A stretch of DNA of 64,000 nucleotides from the NCBI RefSeq assembly GCF_964204645.1, contig NC_134025.1:15344001-15408000 (forward strand). Direction: 5' to 3'. The position numbers were made by a program, and so were the translations under genes. This DNA is from Tubulanus polymorphus (taxonomy: Eukaryota; Nemertea; Palaeonemertea; Tubulaniformes; Tubulanidae). The notes under the pieces are model-generated. The model made no database searches. It worked only from the letters and a program-made list of their open reading frames with translations, and was not told the DNA's origin. This document shows positions 30,486 to 43,518 of the stretch, one piece after another. Each line of letters opens with the position of its first letter. Positions within the stretch are counted from its first letter, which is position 1.

Positions 30486-32480
30486 GTTTGCTCGGCTACC
30501 CGTACTGGCGGGGTAGTCTAGAGAGGCCAATGAAAACTCCGGTTTGCTGAACCACCCCTCTTTGCGGGGATGCGGTATGATGTTTGATCTGACAGTTTCA
30601 AGTGGTTAATGGCTGTTTCAAGTGCTTACAACGATACTTATTACTTCGTGGTACATGGTGGTTTAAAAAAAGATTTCATAATAATACGCTCACCGCGTGG
30701 GCTTCGTAGAAAGACCACTACCTGTGACCTTCCCAAATTTTAATTGTCCTGTCCGATTTGGTTTCATCCAATTGAGAGAATGCCTTTGCCAGTTAGGGAA
30801 TTTTTGGATCACGTCACTCCAGGAAATGACTTAACGCTTTTGGGCCCCATCGTCGGTTCCACATGTTTCATTTGAGCTATAGACCACAATGGTGACACCA
30901 TGATGGTCAGTAACTGACCAATTGAGATATCCCCGAGTCTGAACACTTGACTTCGAATTTCGGAAATTTATCATGTAATGTTTGATTTCAAACTACTAAG
31001 GAATCATCATTGCAAATTCATCACTGACCATCACTGACCACCAATGACCAATTCAAACTTCTCGAATATGAAAACGATATACCGCGTTATGGTGTCAAAC
31101 TAGAAAGGATTCGCCATTGAAAATTCATAAATTGACCATCACTGACCACCACTGACCAATTGAAACTTCTTGAAAGAACGATATACCGGTACCGCATTTG
31201 GTGTGAAACTAGAAAGGATTCGTCATTAAAATTCATAAATTGACCATCACTGACCACCACTGCCCAAGTGAAACTTCTCAAATATCGTGGTCGAATTCGA
31301 AAGTGCTTGTCGTCGTATTGTTATTTCTAGAAACCAGCAGAAAGTTTTGCTACTGTTTTTGAATGGCTTTGACATGATGGAAATTTATTACCCATAAATG
31401 GGTTACACATCTGGATCACTGCACCTCACTTACCGCAGTAAGTTATTTTCACTGCATAGTAATGCTAATACATAAACTTTTTTACTACTTGACTCGAATC
31501 ATCTGAACAGTACTGCGTTTGAAAACTCAACGAATAGAAAATGTTTGCGGGAAGCGCCTACAAATAAGTTATAATAAGATTAATTAATCGATGCATGAAA
31601 AACAATTAAATCACAAGGTGACTAACACCCGTCTTTCAACCAATCTGCGCGATACCAATTAATTAAATCATTAAACGCATTGGGTTCCTAATATTTGAAA
31701 TCATGTGATACAATAATTGTTCTTTAGACTTGGCCACTTTCATTTCAGAAAACCGCGTACTAGACCAGTGGTCACCGAGGCATTAAACATTCCTTCAAGT
31801 TTTGAAAATTCGATGGTAACGCGGATTCTTCGCCTCTAAAAACTGATTCGTTAAAAAAGTTAAAATGAAAAGTGTTCATAGGAATTGAAATTTGGAGTGA
31901 TATCAGTCACAGCTGTAACCCTTTTTCATTGTCACTTCTTTTTTGGAATTCAAGTAGATTAGTGAAATTACCAATGATGAAGTTCACTTATATTATATCA
32001 AGTACCGTTTTTACTGTCGCATGCGAGTCGAAACAAAAAGATCTATCCAACTGCATATCTTCGGGTATAAACTGTGATATCCTACTGTATGTTATGAATC
32101 TTTAAAAATTTGTGTTCTAGTATAATACCCGAAGGTTTAACTATCGGACACATAAAAGATTCGCCATAATCAAAGTTTTTAAGAAAATCTTTCTTCGAGA
32201 AAGAAAGATCTTTAAAAGAACGATTGGCGTCAAACTAATCCATAATGGACTGTTGTGAATTCATTGAATAATCCACCTGAGAAATGTAAAGATTTCGAAA
32301 CGAAATTTATTCATATAAATAAAAAATGCATGAATAACTTGATGTTATTTGCGGGTCTCATGAAACACTTTCGTGCGCTCTTTTTAAATCTAAAATAGCA
32401 TAAATACATGCGTGTTTCGTTATCAAGAAGGTTAAATTCCAAACGCACATGAAATATGGAGCCTGTATCACACGATATAC
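30486..32480. repeat. Direct duplication, copy A, part 1
   Basis: Matches 39037-41030 with few changes. It contains repeated TGACCATCACTGACCACCA words (31020-31270) and no gene; frames here are not preserved in the partner. Confidence 0.75.
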
Positions 32481-34966
32481 CCGGACAAAGCATAAATGGC
32501 TTTAATAATGAATTAATTCCACTTTTAGTGAAACTTAATAGAGAAGACAAAGTATGCTATCTTATGGGCGATTTCAATATCGATTTACTACAAGTTAACG
32601 CCCACAGACCAACTGATAACTATTTAGAAACTATGACTTCATTTGGGTTCATTCCATTAGTTGATAAACCCACAAGAATCACTCCCACATCCTCGACGCT
32701 TATAGATAATATTTTTTGTAACGATATTCGCCATGTGTTTAGTACGGGTATTATTTGTACCGATATTTCGGATCATTTTCCTATTTTTACTGTCTGTAAT
32801 CACGTTGAGCCCAAAATTGACCAAGAGGTGACTTCGAACAGAAACTATTGTGAACGTAACATTTCAAAATTCAATAGAGCTCTTCTGGCCACTGATTGGT
32901 CGGATATCTATAGTAATGCAGACCCGCAACTCTCATACAGCGCATTTAACACTAAATTCATGGAATTATATAATGAATGTTTTCCTTTTTCAACTCCCCG
33001 TAAAATAAACGAAAATAAATTACATAAACCGTGGTTATCATCTGGATTATTGAAATGTATTAAACACAAAACTCGCTTGTACAGAAAATCTTTGCGTAAT
33101 AGATCACATTTGAAAAATTATTTGAATTACAAACGTACCTTGTCTCGTACACTCAAATATGCCGAGAAAAAGTATTATGAGACAAAATTACTTGCAGCCA
33201 AATCCGACATGAAAAAATCATGGAATATCTTAAACAGTCTAATTGGAAAATCTTCCAATGATCGGTGTAGATTACCTTGCTCTTTCAAAAGGAACGGTAT
33301 CGTTGTAAACGGCTATGAAAATATCGCTAATGAATTTAATTCTTTCTTTGTAAATATTGGTAGCAACCTAGCCAATCAAATACCAGATACAGGTGTCCAC
33401 TTCAGTGAATATCTGACAGATCCAGTAAATGAAAACTTTTTCTTTTTCCCGACCCACCCTGATGAAATCAGTCAGATTATAAATGATTTCTCACCCAGCA
33501 AAGGCGCTGGTGCTGATGGTTTCTCTGTAAAAGTAGTTAAGAAAATAATTGATTCTGTAAAATACCCGCTAACTCATATATTTAACCTTAGCTTAAATTC
33601 CGGTATAGTGCCGGCTGAACTGAAGGTAGCGCGAATACGTCCACTCTATAAAGCTGGCAATAATGACTCTTTTGATAATTACAGACCGATATCCGTACTG
33701 CCTTGCTTTTCTAAAATTCTCGAAAAGATAGTGTATAATCGATTAAGCGAATATTGTAACAAGTTTCATATCATTCAACCAAACCAGTTCGGCTTTCGAA
33801 AGAACCATTCAACTGCCATGGCCTTAACATTGATAACTGATGAAATTTCACAAAATTTAGAAGAAAACAAATCAACTATTGGGGTATTCTTAGATTTATC
33901 AAAAGCCTTTGACACCGTTGATCACGAAATCTTATTAAGAAAATTATGTTTTTATGGAATAAGAGGCATCTCTAACAACTGGTTTGAAAACTATTTGAAG
34001 AATAGAAAACAATTTGTTCAAATTCAAAATTATAAATCCTCGTTATGTACCGTTAAAACTGGAGTACCCCAAGGCTCAATTTTAGGTTCCTTGCTTTTTT
34101 TATTATATGTAAACCACTGTATTAAATTTTCTAATGTGTTAAAACTTATATTGTTTGCCGATGACACAAATGCCTTTTATAGTGACATTAATTTAGACAG
34201 ATTAGTACGTACAGTAAACATTGAATTATCAAAATTGTATACCTGGTTTCAAACAAACAAGCTGTCATTAAATGTAAAGAAGACGTCATTTATGGTGTTC
34301 GGTAAACTATTGAAACATAACTTGAGAATATCAATTAACAATATAGAGATCAAACAAGTCAATGTCACAAATTTTCTTGGAGTTTTTATTGACAGAAACT
34401 TAACCTGGGACGATCAAATAAAATCAGTTGAAAAAAAAGTTTCTCGAAGCATTGGTATAATAGATAGAGTAAGACATAAGCTGCCAGTGAGTTCTCTTCG
34501 TACCCTTTATTTGTCGCTTATTGATCCTTACCTCCAGTATTGTAACTTAGTTTGGGGACGAAATTTTGAAAATAAACTTCAGCCATTAATTGTATTGCAA
34601 AAAAGAGCTATCAGGCTAATTTCTAATTCCTATTATTTGGCGCACACTGACCCTATATTCAAAGCTTTTAATATCCTCAAGCTCAAAGATATTAATAAAC
34701 TTCAGCTAGGTACTTTTATCTACAGATCTGTCCACTCCGAATTACCGAAATCATTCGAAAATTATTGGAACCAAAATTTTCAAATCCACAGTCACAATAC
34801 TCGGCGACGTCAAGATTTACAAACACTTTCTTTCAATAGTCTAAGAAGAAAATTTTCAGTAAAAGTATCCGGCCCTTTACTTTGGAATAACATCAGTGAA
34901 AATCTAAAAAACATGGAAAATTCTAAACTGTTCCTAAGAAATTATAGAAAGCAACTTTGTGCTTGA
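32480..34966 (+). CDS. LINE endonuclease C-terminus and reverse transcriptase
   Basis: The long open frame begins upstream in host DNA; LINE-derived codons start at 32480. The end of an EEP (APE-like) endonuclease is visible (CYLMGDFNIDLL, ISDHFPIF). The reverse transcriptase follows with LSKAFDTVDHEILLRKL, GVPQGSILGSLLFLLYVN and FADDTNAFYS (catalytic DD at about 34160). A C-terminal region ends near RNYRKQLCA. It has no stops over 2.4 kb, so insertion is recent, but lacking the 5' part it cannot move on its own. Motifs fit the CR1/Jockey-type clades; finer placement needs a tree. Confidence 0.85.
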   Translation, partial: PGQSINGFNNELIPLLVKLNREDKVCYLMGDFNIDLLQVNAHRPTDNYLETMTSFGFIPLVDKPTRITPTSSTLIDNIFCNDIRHVFSTGIICTDISDHFPIFTVCNHVEPKIDQEVTSNRNYCERNISKFNRALLATDWSDIYSNADPQLSYSAFNTKFMELYNECFPFSTPRKINENKLHKPWLSSGLLKCIKHKTRLYRKSLRNRSHLKNYLNYKRTLSRTLKYAEKKYYETKLLAAKSDMKKSWNILNSLIGKSSNDRCRLPCSFKRNGIVVNGYENIANEFNSFFVNIGSNLANQIPDTGVHFSEYLTDPVNENFFFFPTHPDEISQIINDFSPSKGAGADGFSVKVVKKIIDSVKYPLTHIFNLSLNSGIVPAELKVARIRPLYKAGNNDSFDNYRPISVLPCFSKILEKIVYNRLSEYCNKFHIIQPNQFGFRKNHSTAMALTLITDEISQNLEENKSTIGVFLDLSKAFDTVDHEILLRKLCFYGIRGISNNWFENYLKNRKQFVQIQNYKSSLCTVKTGVPQGSILGSLLFLLYVNHCIKFSNVLKLILFADDTNAFYSDINLDRLVRTVNIELSKLYTWFQTNKLSLNVKKTSFMVFGKLLKHNLRISINNIEIKQVNVTNFLGVFIDRNLTWDDQIKSVEKKVSRSIGIIDRVRHKLPVSSLRTLYLSLIDPYLQYCNLVWGRNFENKLQPLIVLQKRAIRLISNSYYLAHTDPIFKAFNILKLKDINKLQLGTFIYRSVHSELPKSFENYWNQNFQIHSHNTRRRQDLQTLSFNSLRRKFSVKVSGPLLWNNISENLKNMENSKLFLRNYRKQLCA

Positions 34967-35292
34967 TTTTATCATACAGTTATTCGAACTAAAATTATTG
35001 TTTTTGGAATATTTCAGAAAATAACTGGCTTATTAAATGATTATATCTTAATCAAGCTGTTATCATAGTTTACTTTGATTGCATTTTGTGTGTTAAGGGT
35101 TGACTGTGAGCATATTATTTTCCTTATTGCATTTCTCTTTTTTTTCTTTTCTTTTTTGAGGGACCTGTTTTATACAAACTATTCCTTAGTTTCTACAGGC
35201 CCCTCCAGGTCTAATTTACTGTATTTTGTATTATGCTTTGTACACTATGCTGTAAATTATATTTGAAAAATAAAGTGTTCAAATCAAATCAA
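32481..35292 (+). mobile_element. 5'-truncated non-LTR retrotransposon (LINE)
   Basis: Inserted in copy A of the duplication; copy B has the empty site. ATATAC is present at both junctions (32475-32480 and 35293-35298). The 3' end is AATAAAG followed by repeated CAAAT units. The insertion begins in the middle of the endonuclease domain, as expected from incomplete reverse transcription. Confidence 0.85.
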
Positions 35293-35935
35293 ATATACAC
35301 ATCTTGAATTTTCTCTAACTACCTAGGCCCTTTCCAAATGGGAATTGTTCAGTTTTTTAACGGCCGACATTCAGAGGCACCTAAAAAACCGGTTGTATAG
35401 CACTTGAGATTTTCAGTGTAGGGCACATCTCACATCGACTCGGCTCGCGGTCGGTGGTTTAATGGGAACACATCTGGTTGTTACTAGTTTAACAGTTGAC
35501 GAATTCGGAAAACTTTTTTCAAATGTCTTTGATAACTTTTTAAACATAGTATTCTTCTTAATTACATTTCGCTGAATCCATAGATATTTTTTCATGAAAA
35601 TTGCTCCAGTTATAACGGATTTAAACATACATGTAAAATGATTATTTTCAAAATATTCAATTTTCTCCGATTTTGAAGAAATTCTGACACAATATCATCT
35701 CCACTCGACACATGATTTTACTTCGGCGCCTTTGAAGGGAGTGTCACTTGTTGTTGAGTTCATATTTAGTCAAACAAGAAGATATGCCTGATTCCTTTTT
35801 AGAATTTAGATTTCGACGGATATCATCAAATTACTAGAAAGGGACAGCAGCTTTCGGTCATCCGCAAAAAATACCTAAAATGCTCTCCTAGGATTATGGA
35901 AAAACATGTCACGAAACATACGGAAAATCCTTTGT
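35293..35935. repeat. Direct duplication, copy A, part 2
   Basis: Continuation of the duplicated segment after the LINE; matches about 41031-41665. No gene. Confidence 0.7.
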
Positions 35936-36706
35936 TTTTTTGGAATTTAAATTCAAATCGGGGTTCATGACGAATATTGAGCATTCTAGGGCTGGAGCAA
36001 GAAACGTGTGGGATCGTCCGCCAATGGTATCGCCAAAGAAATAATAAGGAGCCAGTCCGTGGTGGCTATTGAAAGCGACGACCGCATGTGAATGCATTGA
36101 TTGAATGACATCTCAAAAGTCAGATTATATAAAATTGAACATGATATATGGATAGGTTATTCCATATACACTGGTAAAAATGATGCCCAATATGTGATAT
36201 AAATGTTCAATTAAAAAGTAGAAACCGAATCCATATATCAGTCTGGTATTGTTATAACATCAAACACTCAAATTTAATCCTTTGTTAGATTGGTAGCCAG
36301 TGTAGATGAGCAAGAATAGTGGTCCCTAATTTTAATGTGGACTGTTCAACAAGTTGGAGTTTGTGTAGAGATGAATGAGTTTAAAATGGAGTGGAATTTA
36401 GATAATACTGCTTAAATGTCTATTACTCAATCTTTTTATTGATCATAAAAAATTGTGGTAAAATATTTGACTCTAGGGTTGATTTTAGATTGTATCTCTC
36501 CACGCCAGAGGTAATCACGGATATTGGACTACACAAAATTCCTTGTGTACAGCTCAACTTTTAGCTCGCCACGGATATATCTCAGTAATGATTATTTTTC
36601 CCACAAATTCTCCCCTTCGAAAAACCTAAACAACCAATGTACGCTTGCTCTAAGTTTGCCAATGCACTATTGTTACCTTTTCTAGCTATTTGCACTAGCT
36701 GTTTGT
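35936..36706. other. No gene seen
   Basis: AT-rich, unique within the window, with only short unsupported frames. Confidence 0.4.
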
Positions 36707-39036
36707 CGCAAATAGATTGCATCCTCTATTACAGGAGTAAAGGATACAGCTCTGGGACCCGTTTCTCAAAAGATAGTTTGAATTAACCATCATCCAATAT
36801 GATACATGACTAAATACACTGAAAAAGATCAACTATGTACACATTTCAAATTTCAAACCATGTTTTATCATTAGAAAATTACGACACAACGTTCGATCTC
36901 TCACTAGAGATAATCTGTTTGAATTTGTACACTGAGTTTTCGTATCGTATTATCGTATTTTCAATTCTCTGCTTTTGAGTCAACAAGTACAAAGTTATTT
37001 TAGCAATGAAAATTTAATTGTCATTAAAGATATTAACTATCCACTGGTAAACTTACTAACTTTTGGCAACTGACCTAAGATCGTGGAATGGTCTCAGGTT
37101 GCCTGCTGATTCACATTTTATTTATACTACTAAAGAAATATACAGTATAAGACATAAAAAGTATATGAACATATTATTTATCTTTATATCGCATTTTCAG
37201 CAATTAACGATCTGGTGAATTAATAAGTGATTCGGTCTTTCGGTGGTTCGAGATAAAATGCCCGCAAAATAAGAACCTAACGAACCAGGGCTAGCCACAA
37301 ATTGCCCAACAGATAAATTTTCGAAACGACACAATCCAATCATGTTTGGTATCAAATGTGGCGTGGACCATGGTCTTTTAACTGACCAATGCATAACCAG
37401 TACTGACCATATAGTAAATTATTTGTTTGCAAACAATTAAGTTGTTTGGTGTCAAATAACTAGATATGATGTGGGCATTAATCTAAAAATTGTATAACTG
37501 ACCAATGCTCGACCAGTACAGACCAGTTACCAGTGCTAACCAGAACCCCCATGAGTAATTTATATGTTTAGTGAATCCTTCGTTAGTACTACTAGCTCTT
37601 ACATTTAAATTTGTCGCTTGAAAAAGTCTTGTCCGATTTTTGTTGTAGGTAGCGAGCTAACTTCGAAATTCCGCTAAAATGCATAAGATTTTTACGTAGG
37701 GTTTTGAACGAACAACGTTTCCATTTGTAATTGTAACGTGCGCATTTGAGCCTGTAACGTGCACATTTCACTCGCGTGAACGTGCGTATCGGTACCAACA
37801 TGCGAGACTTGTCAAACTTTGACGATCAAGACTTTTAAACTGAACAAAGAAGATATCATATCATATTATATATACATGAATAGATGGAATGATAATGTAG
37901 TAGTTTGAAATGTTTCGTAGCTGCTGTCCACTGACAACAGATCAAAGCTAATTGCCTGATATGAAATATATTTTTGTTATAGAGATGTAGTAGATCAGTG
38001 AGAATTCAAACTTATGGTTAATTTTGAGTGATCACAACGCTAACCAATAGAGAAAGCTTTAAGGCCTAAGAAAAGATGCATTAAATATAACATACCTTTC
38101 AATATAATGATGAGGTATTCAACTGGCCATCACAACAATAGTTTGACTTATCTTATTGAAAAATACCGGAGTGTTAATGGGAAAACCTTGAATTCGAAAC
38201 AATTCCACACTCAATCGTTTACTTTGAAAACACAATTTGCATTTTGTGGACATCTATTTTTTTCTGCACCAAAAGCATGAAGTATATTATCTTTGCTTGT
38301 AAAAATTTGAAATTTTGGGGAAGATTTTTGGCCTCGTTAACCTGTGAGCACGTCCTTCATATATTTTCTAAGACCGACCCTTGAACTAATGCTGAGAGTT
38401 TCGAGGATAATTTTGGTAGGATGTAAACTTAGGCTGCTTCGTATCCGTGGAGGGTTGCTAATTATTGATTCTATACACAATAATCATAAGTACCATGAGA
38501 TTCGATAGAATATCGTTTTTCAATCATACGTACACGAATTATCGCGATATAAAGATAGATAATATGTTCATATTCTTTTTACGTCTTATACTGTATATTT
38601 CTTTAGTAGTATAAATAAAGCGTGGATCAGCAGGCCACCTGAGACCATTCCACGATCTAAGGTCAGTTGCCAAAAGTTTAAAGTAAGTTTACCAGTGGAT
38701 AGTTAACATTTATAATGACAATTAAATTTTCATTGCTAAAATAACTTTGTACTTGTTGACTCAAAAGCAGAGAATTGAAAAATACGATAATACGATACGA
38801 AAACTCAGTGTACAAATTCAAAAAGATTATCTCTAGTGAGAGATCGAACGTTGTGTCGTAATTTTCTAATGATAAAACATGGTTTGAAATTTGAAATGTG
38901 TACAAAGTTGATCTTTTTCAGTGTATTTAGTCATGTATCATATTGGATGATGGTTAATTTAAACTATCTTTTGAGAAACGGGTCCTAGAGCTGTATCATT
39001 TACTCCTGTAATAATAGAGGATGCAATCTATTTGCG
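36707..39036. mobile_element. Long-TIR transposon, non-autonomous
   Basis: Inverted repeats of about 490 bp (36707-37193 and about 38542-39036) begin CGCAAATAGATTGCATCC. The interior has no transposase. Bases 37200-37600 resemble 62040-62765, including CTGACCA-rich units, so it contains a dispersed repeat. GTTTG stands outside both ends, possibly a target duplication. Its right end abuts the start of copy B of the direct duplication. Confidence 0.65.
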
Positions 39037-41665
39037 GTTTGCTCGGCTACCCGTACTGGCGGGGTTGTCTAGAGAGGCTAATGAAAACTCCGGTTTGCTG
39101 AACCACCCCTCTTTGCGGGGATGCGGTATGATGTTTGATCTGACAGTTTCAAGTGGTTAATGGCTGTTTCAAGTGCTTACAACGATGCTTATTACTTCGT
39201 GGTACATGGTGGTTTAAAAAAAGATTTCATAATAACACGCTCACCGCGTGGGCTACGTAGAAAGACCACTACCTGTGACCTTCCCAAATTTTACTTGTCC
39301 TGTCCGATTTGGTTTCATCCAATTGAGAGACTGCCTTTTCCAGTTAGGGAATTTTTGGATCACGTCACTCCAGGAAATGACTTAACGCTTTTGGGCCTCT
39401 TCGTCGGTTCCACGTGTTTCATTTGAGCTATAGACCACAATGGTGACACCATGATGGTCAGTAACTGACCAATTGAGATATCCCCGAGTCTGAACACTTG
39501 ACTTCGAATTTCGGAAATTTATCATGTAATGTTTGTTTTCAAACTACTAAGGAAACATCATTGCAAATTCATCACTGACCATCACTGACCACCAATGACC
39601 AATTCAAACTTCTCGAATATGAAAACGATATACCGCGTTATGGTGTCAAACTAGAAAGGATTCACCATTGAAAATTCATAAATTGACCATCACTGACCAC
39701 CACTGACCAATTGAAACTTCTTGAAAGAACGATATACCGGTACCGCATTTGGTGTGAAACTAGAAAGGATTCGCCATTAAAATTCATAAATTGACCATCA
39801 CTGACCACCACTGCCCAAGTGAAACTTCTCAAATATCGTGGTCGAATTCGAAAGTGCTTGTCGTCGTATTGCTATTTCTAGAAACCAGCAGAAAGTTTTG
39901 CTACTGTTTTTGAATGGCGTTGACATGATGGAAATTTATTACCCATAAATGGGTTACACATCTGGATCACAGCACCTCACTTGCCACAGTGCGTTATTTT
40001 CACTGCATCGTAATGCTGATACATAAACTTTTTTACTACTTGACTCGAATCATCTGAACAGTACTGCGTTTGAAAACTCAACGAATAGAAAATGTTTGCG
40101 GGAAGCGCCTACGAATAAGTTATAATAAGATTAATTAATCGATGCATGAAAAACAATTAAATCACAAGGTGACTAACACCCGTCTTTCAACCAATCTGCG
40201 CGATACCAATTAATCAAATCATTAAACGCATTGGGTTCCTAATATTTGAAATCATGTGATACAATAGTTGTTCTTAAGACTTGGCCACTTTCATTTCAGA
40301 AAACCGCGTACTAGACCAGTGGTCACTGATGCATTAACCATTCCTTCAAGTTTTGAAAATTCGATGGTAACGCGGATTCTTCGCCTCTAAAAACTGTTTC
40401 GTTAATAGTTTTCTTTATATGAAAAGTGTTCATAGGAATTGAAATTTGGAGTGATATCAGTCACAGCTGTAACCCTTTTTCATTGTCAGTTCTTTTTTGG
40501 AATTCAAGTAGATTAGTGAAAATATCAATGATGAAGTTCACTTATTATATCGAGTATCGTTTTTACTGTCGCATGCGAGTCGAAACAAAAAGATCTATCC
40601 AACTGCATATCTTCGGGTATAAACTGTGATATCCTTCAGTATGTTATGAATATCTTTAAAAATTTGTGTTCTAGTATAATACCCGAAGGTTTAACTATCG
40701 GACACATAAAAGATTCGCCATAATCAAAGTTTTTAAGAAAATCTTTCTTCGAGAAAGAAAGATCTTTAAAAGAACGATTGGCGTCAAACTAATCCATAAT
40801 GGACTGTTGTGAATTTATTGAATAATCCACCTGAGAAATTTAAAGATTTCGAAGCGAAATTTATTCATATAAATCAAAAATGCATGAATAACTTGACGTT
40901 ATTTGCGGGTCTCATAGAACACTTTCGTGCGCTCTTTTTAAATCTAAAATAGCATAAATACATGCGTGTTTCGTTATAAACAAGGTTAAATTCCAAACGC
41001 ACATGAAATATGGAGCCTGTATCACACGATATACACATTTCTCTAACTACGTAGGCCCTTTCGAAATGGGAATTGTTCAGTTTTTAACGGCCGACATTCA
41101 GAGGCACCTAAAAAACCGGTTGTATATCACTTGAGATTTTCAGTGTAGGGCACATCTCACATCGACTCGGCTCGCGGTCGGTGGTTTAATGGGAACACAT
41201 CTGGTTGTTACTAGTTTAACAGTTGACGAATTCTGAAAACTTTTTTCAAATGTCTTTGATAACTTTTTAAACATAGTATTCTTCTTAATTACATTTCGCT
41301 GATTCCATAGATATTTTTTCATGAAAAATGCTCCAGTTATAACGGATTTAAACATACATGTAAAATGATTATTTTCAAAATATTCAATTTTCTCCGATTT
41401 TGAAGAAATTCTGACACAATATCATCTCCACTCGACACATAATTTTACTTCGGCGCCTTTGAAGGGAGTGTCACTTATTGTTGAGTTCATATTAAGTCAA
41501 ACAAGAAGATATGCCTGATTCCTTTTTAGAATTTAGATTTCGACGGATATCATCAAATTACTAGAAAGGGACAGCAGCTTTCGGTCATCCGCAAAAAAAT
41601 ACCTAAAATGCTCTCCTAGGGTTATGGAAAAACATGTCACGAAACATACGGAAAATCCTTTGTTT
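39037..41665. repeat. Direct duplication, copy B (no LINE)
   Basis: Partner of 30486-35935. The LINE target site is unoccupied at about 41024-41034 (ACGATATACACA). No gene. Confidence 0.75.
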
Positions 41666-41777
41666 GGTAGACTGAAATTATTGAACTCTTAAATAGCTAC
41701 ATTCAGAGAAACAAAAACATAAGAATATATTCTCGCCCACCCTTTAAAAAAACAATGTGATTTCAATTGAAGATGAC

Positions 41778-42181
41778 AGTAATAGGGGTAATGGGCTTTC
41801 AGATCAAAGGTCGAACGGTCGAGCTCATTAAAAAACAAAACATTAAAAGTAATTTAAAACTATAATATATTTTCATAACCGTGTGTATTTTATATTATAA
41901 CTAAATATTTATTCTAAGATATCAATAATTTAAAAAGCATATTGTATTAAATCAATTGGTCGCTCCACTTCGCTACCGCTCCGCTCCGCGACCAATTGAT
42001 TTATTTACAATACACAAATTCATATAATCAAATATATTTTAATAATAATAATTATTCTATTATTCAACTGAAATACACACGGTTATGAAAATATATTACA
42101 GCTTTAAATTACTTTTAATATTTGTTTTTAATGAACTCGACCATTCAACCTTTAACCTGAAAGCCCATTACCCCTATTACT
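41778..42181. repeat. Element 2 left terminus: 404 bp palindrome
   Basis: Outer tip AGTAATAGGGG at 41778, inner tip CCCCTATTACT ending at 42181. Arms meet at AAATCAATTGGTCGC and GCGACCAATTGATTT around a 24-base loop (41964-41987). It has the same length as the right terminus of element 1, in inverse orientation. Confidence 0.85.
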
Positions 42182-42387
42182 TTTAAAATATTCATGTAAA
42201 TGAATAACATTTAAATTGACAGATTATTCAATATAAAAGTATATATTTACAACATTATTTCAACATTCATATTTGTGTGAGTTAGATTTTTAAACATTAA
42301 AAGTGTTAGTAAAGTGTGATTGAAATAATACATGATATAAATCATTGAACTTCTAAAATCAATTTTAATAAAACATTTAGTATTAAA

Positions 42388-42640
42388 ATGGAAGCAAATA
42401 ATAAGTACTACTGCCCAACATGTAATATCAATATAGATAAATCCCAAAAAGCAAGACACAATAAAACTAAAACACATTTAGAGAATAAATTGAAATTAGA
42501 ATATGAAGATGATATATTAGAAACTAAATTAGATGAATGAATTAAAGAATGAAAAAGAAACATACAAATGTGATACATGTAATCAATCATTCAGTGATTA
42601 AAGATATTATAAAGAACATTTAAAATCTAAAAGAGAAGAA
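42388..42640 (+). pseudogene. Polymerase N-terminal fragment in the left inverted repeat
   Basis: Repeats the first 80 or so codons of the polymerase (two zinc-finger motifs) because the inverted repeat includes the gene start. A frameshift near 42536 and a stop near 42600 break it. It ends at the HNH upstream region. Confidence 0.7.
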
Positions 42641-42683
42641 GAGAAAGAAAAGGAAATAATGAACAGGATTTTAAAATGTTAAT

Positions 42684-42711
42684 CAGTTTTAAATAAAAAT
42701 ATGTATTATAA
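42684..42711 (+). promoter_or_regulatory. Class E upstream motif (HNH gene, element 2)
   Basis: AATAAAAATATGTATTATAA runs into ATGGAG. It is identical, with flanking bases, to the sequence before the gene starting at 56831 on the other strand. Confidence 0.6.
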
Positions 42712-43518
42712 ATGGAGCCGGAATAATCACAAGCTATAAATATAAACAATAATGGTGGCATAAAGATATACCATAAGAAATGTAATAAGTGTGAATTGAA
42801 TAAATCATTAACAGAATTTAATAAACATAAAAAAACTAAAGATGGTAAAAGTTGTTATTGCAAAACTTGTAATAAACTATATAATAAACAATATCGAGCA
42901 AATAATCCAGAAAAATGTAAAGAAAAAGATAAACAATGGAGAGAAAATAATCGAGAAAAGTGGAAAGTTTATAATAAACAATGGAGAGAAAATCACCCAG
43001 AATATATGAGAGAATGGAGAGAAAATCACCCAAAATATATGAGAGAATGGAGGGAAAATAATAGAGAGAATATTAACAATTATCAAAATGAAAAATATCA
43101 AACAGATCTAAATTTTAAAATGAAAAAATGTTTGATAAATAGATTAACACATTTATTCAGTAAAGACAGTCACTCATACACACTATCTAATTTACTAGAT
43201 TGTTCGGAAGAATTCTTCAAATCATGGATAATATTTCAATTCGATGATAAAATGAATATAAATAATTATGGTAATTATTTTCATATTGATCATGTGTTGC
43301 CTATTTCTAAATTTGACATGAATGATGAATATGATAAAAAGTTAATTTGGAATTGGAAGAATTTAAGACCTCTTGAAAAGAAAGAAAATAAAATAAAATT
43401 CAATAAACTAGATTTACAGTTATATTTGGATCAATTAGATAAAGCAAAGAAATTCATTGAATTATGGAATAATGATCAAAATAATGAACAATACGTTGAG
43501 TCTTTAATGAGTGGTTGA
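42712..43518 (+). pseudogene. HNH endonuclease-like gene with early stop and repeat expansion
   Basis: Homologue of 14266-14940. Codon 5 is TAA (42724-42726); the rest is open for 240 codons. It has the zinc-ribbon cysteines and FHIDHVLPISKF...WNWKNLRPL intact. Compared with element 1 the middle is longer, with four WRENN/H-type repeats of about 10 residues (42945-43065). Translation from a later ATG might still make the nuclease domain. Confidence 0.7.

Noticed and set aside
38678-38905. 75-codon minus frame, with a matching sequence at 36840-37070
   Set aside because: Part of the long terminal inverted repeats of the 36707-39036 element, and the frame is broken in the other arm.
42836-43101. 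Hydrophobic minus-strand frames opposite the HNH gene of element 2
   Set aside because: Antisense reading of the AT-rich WREN repeats; no counterpart in element 1.
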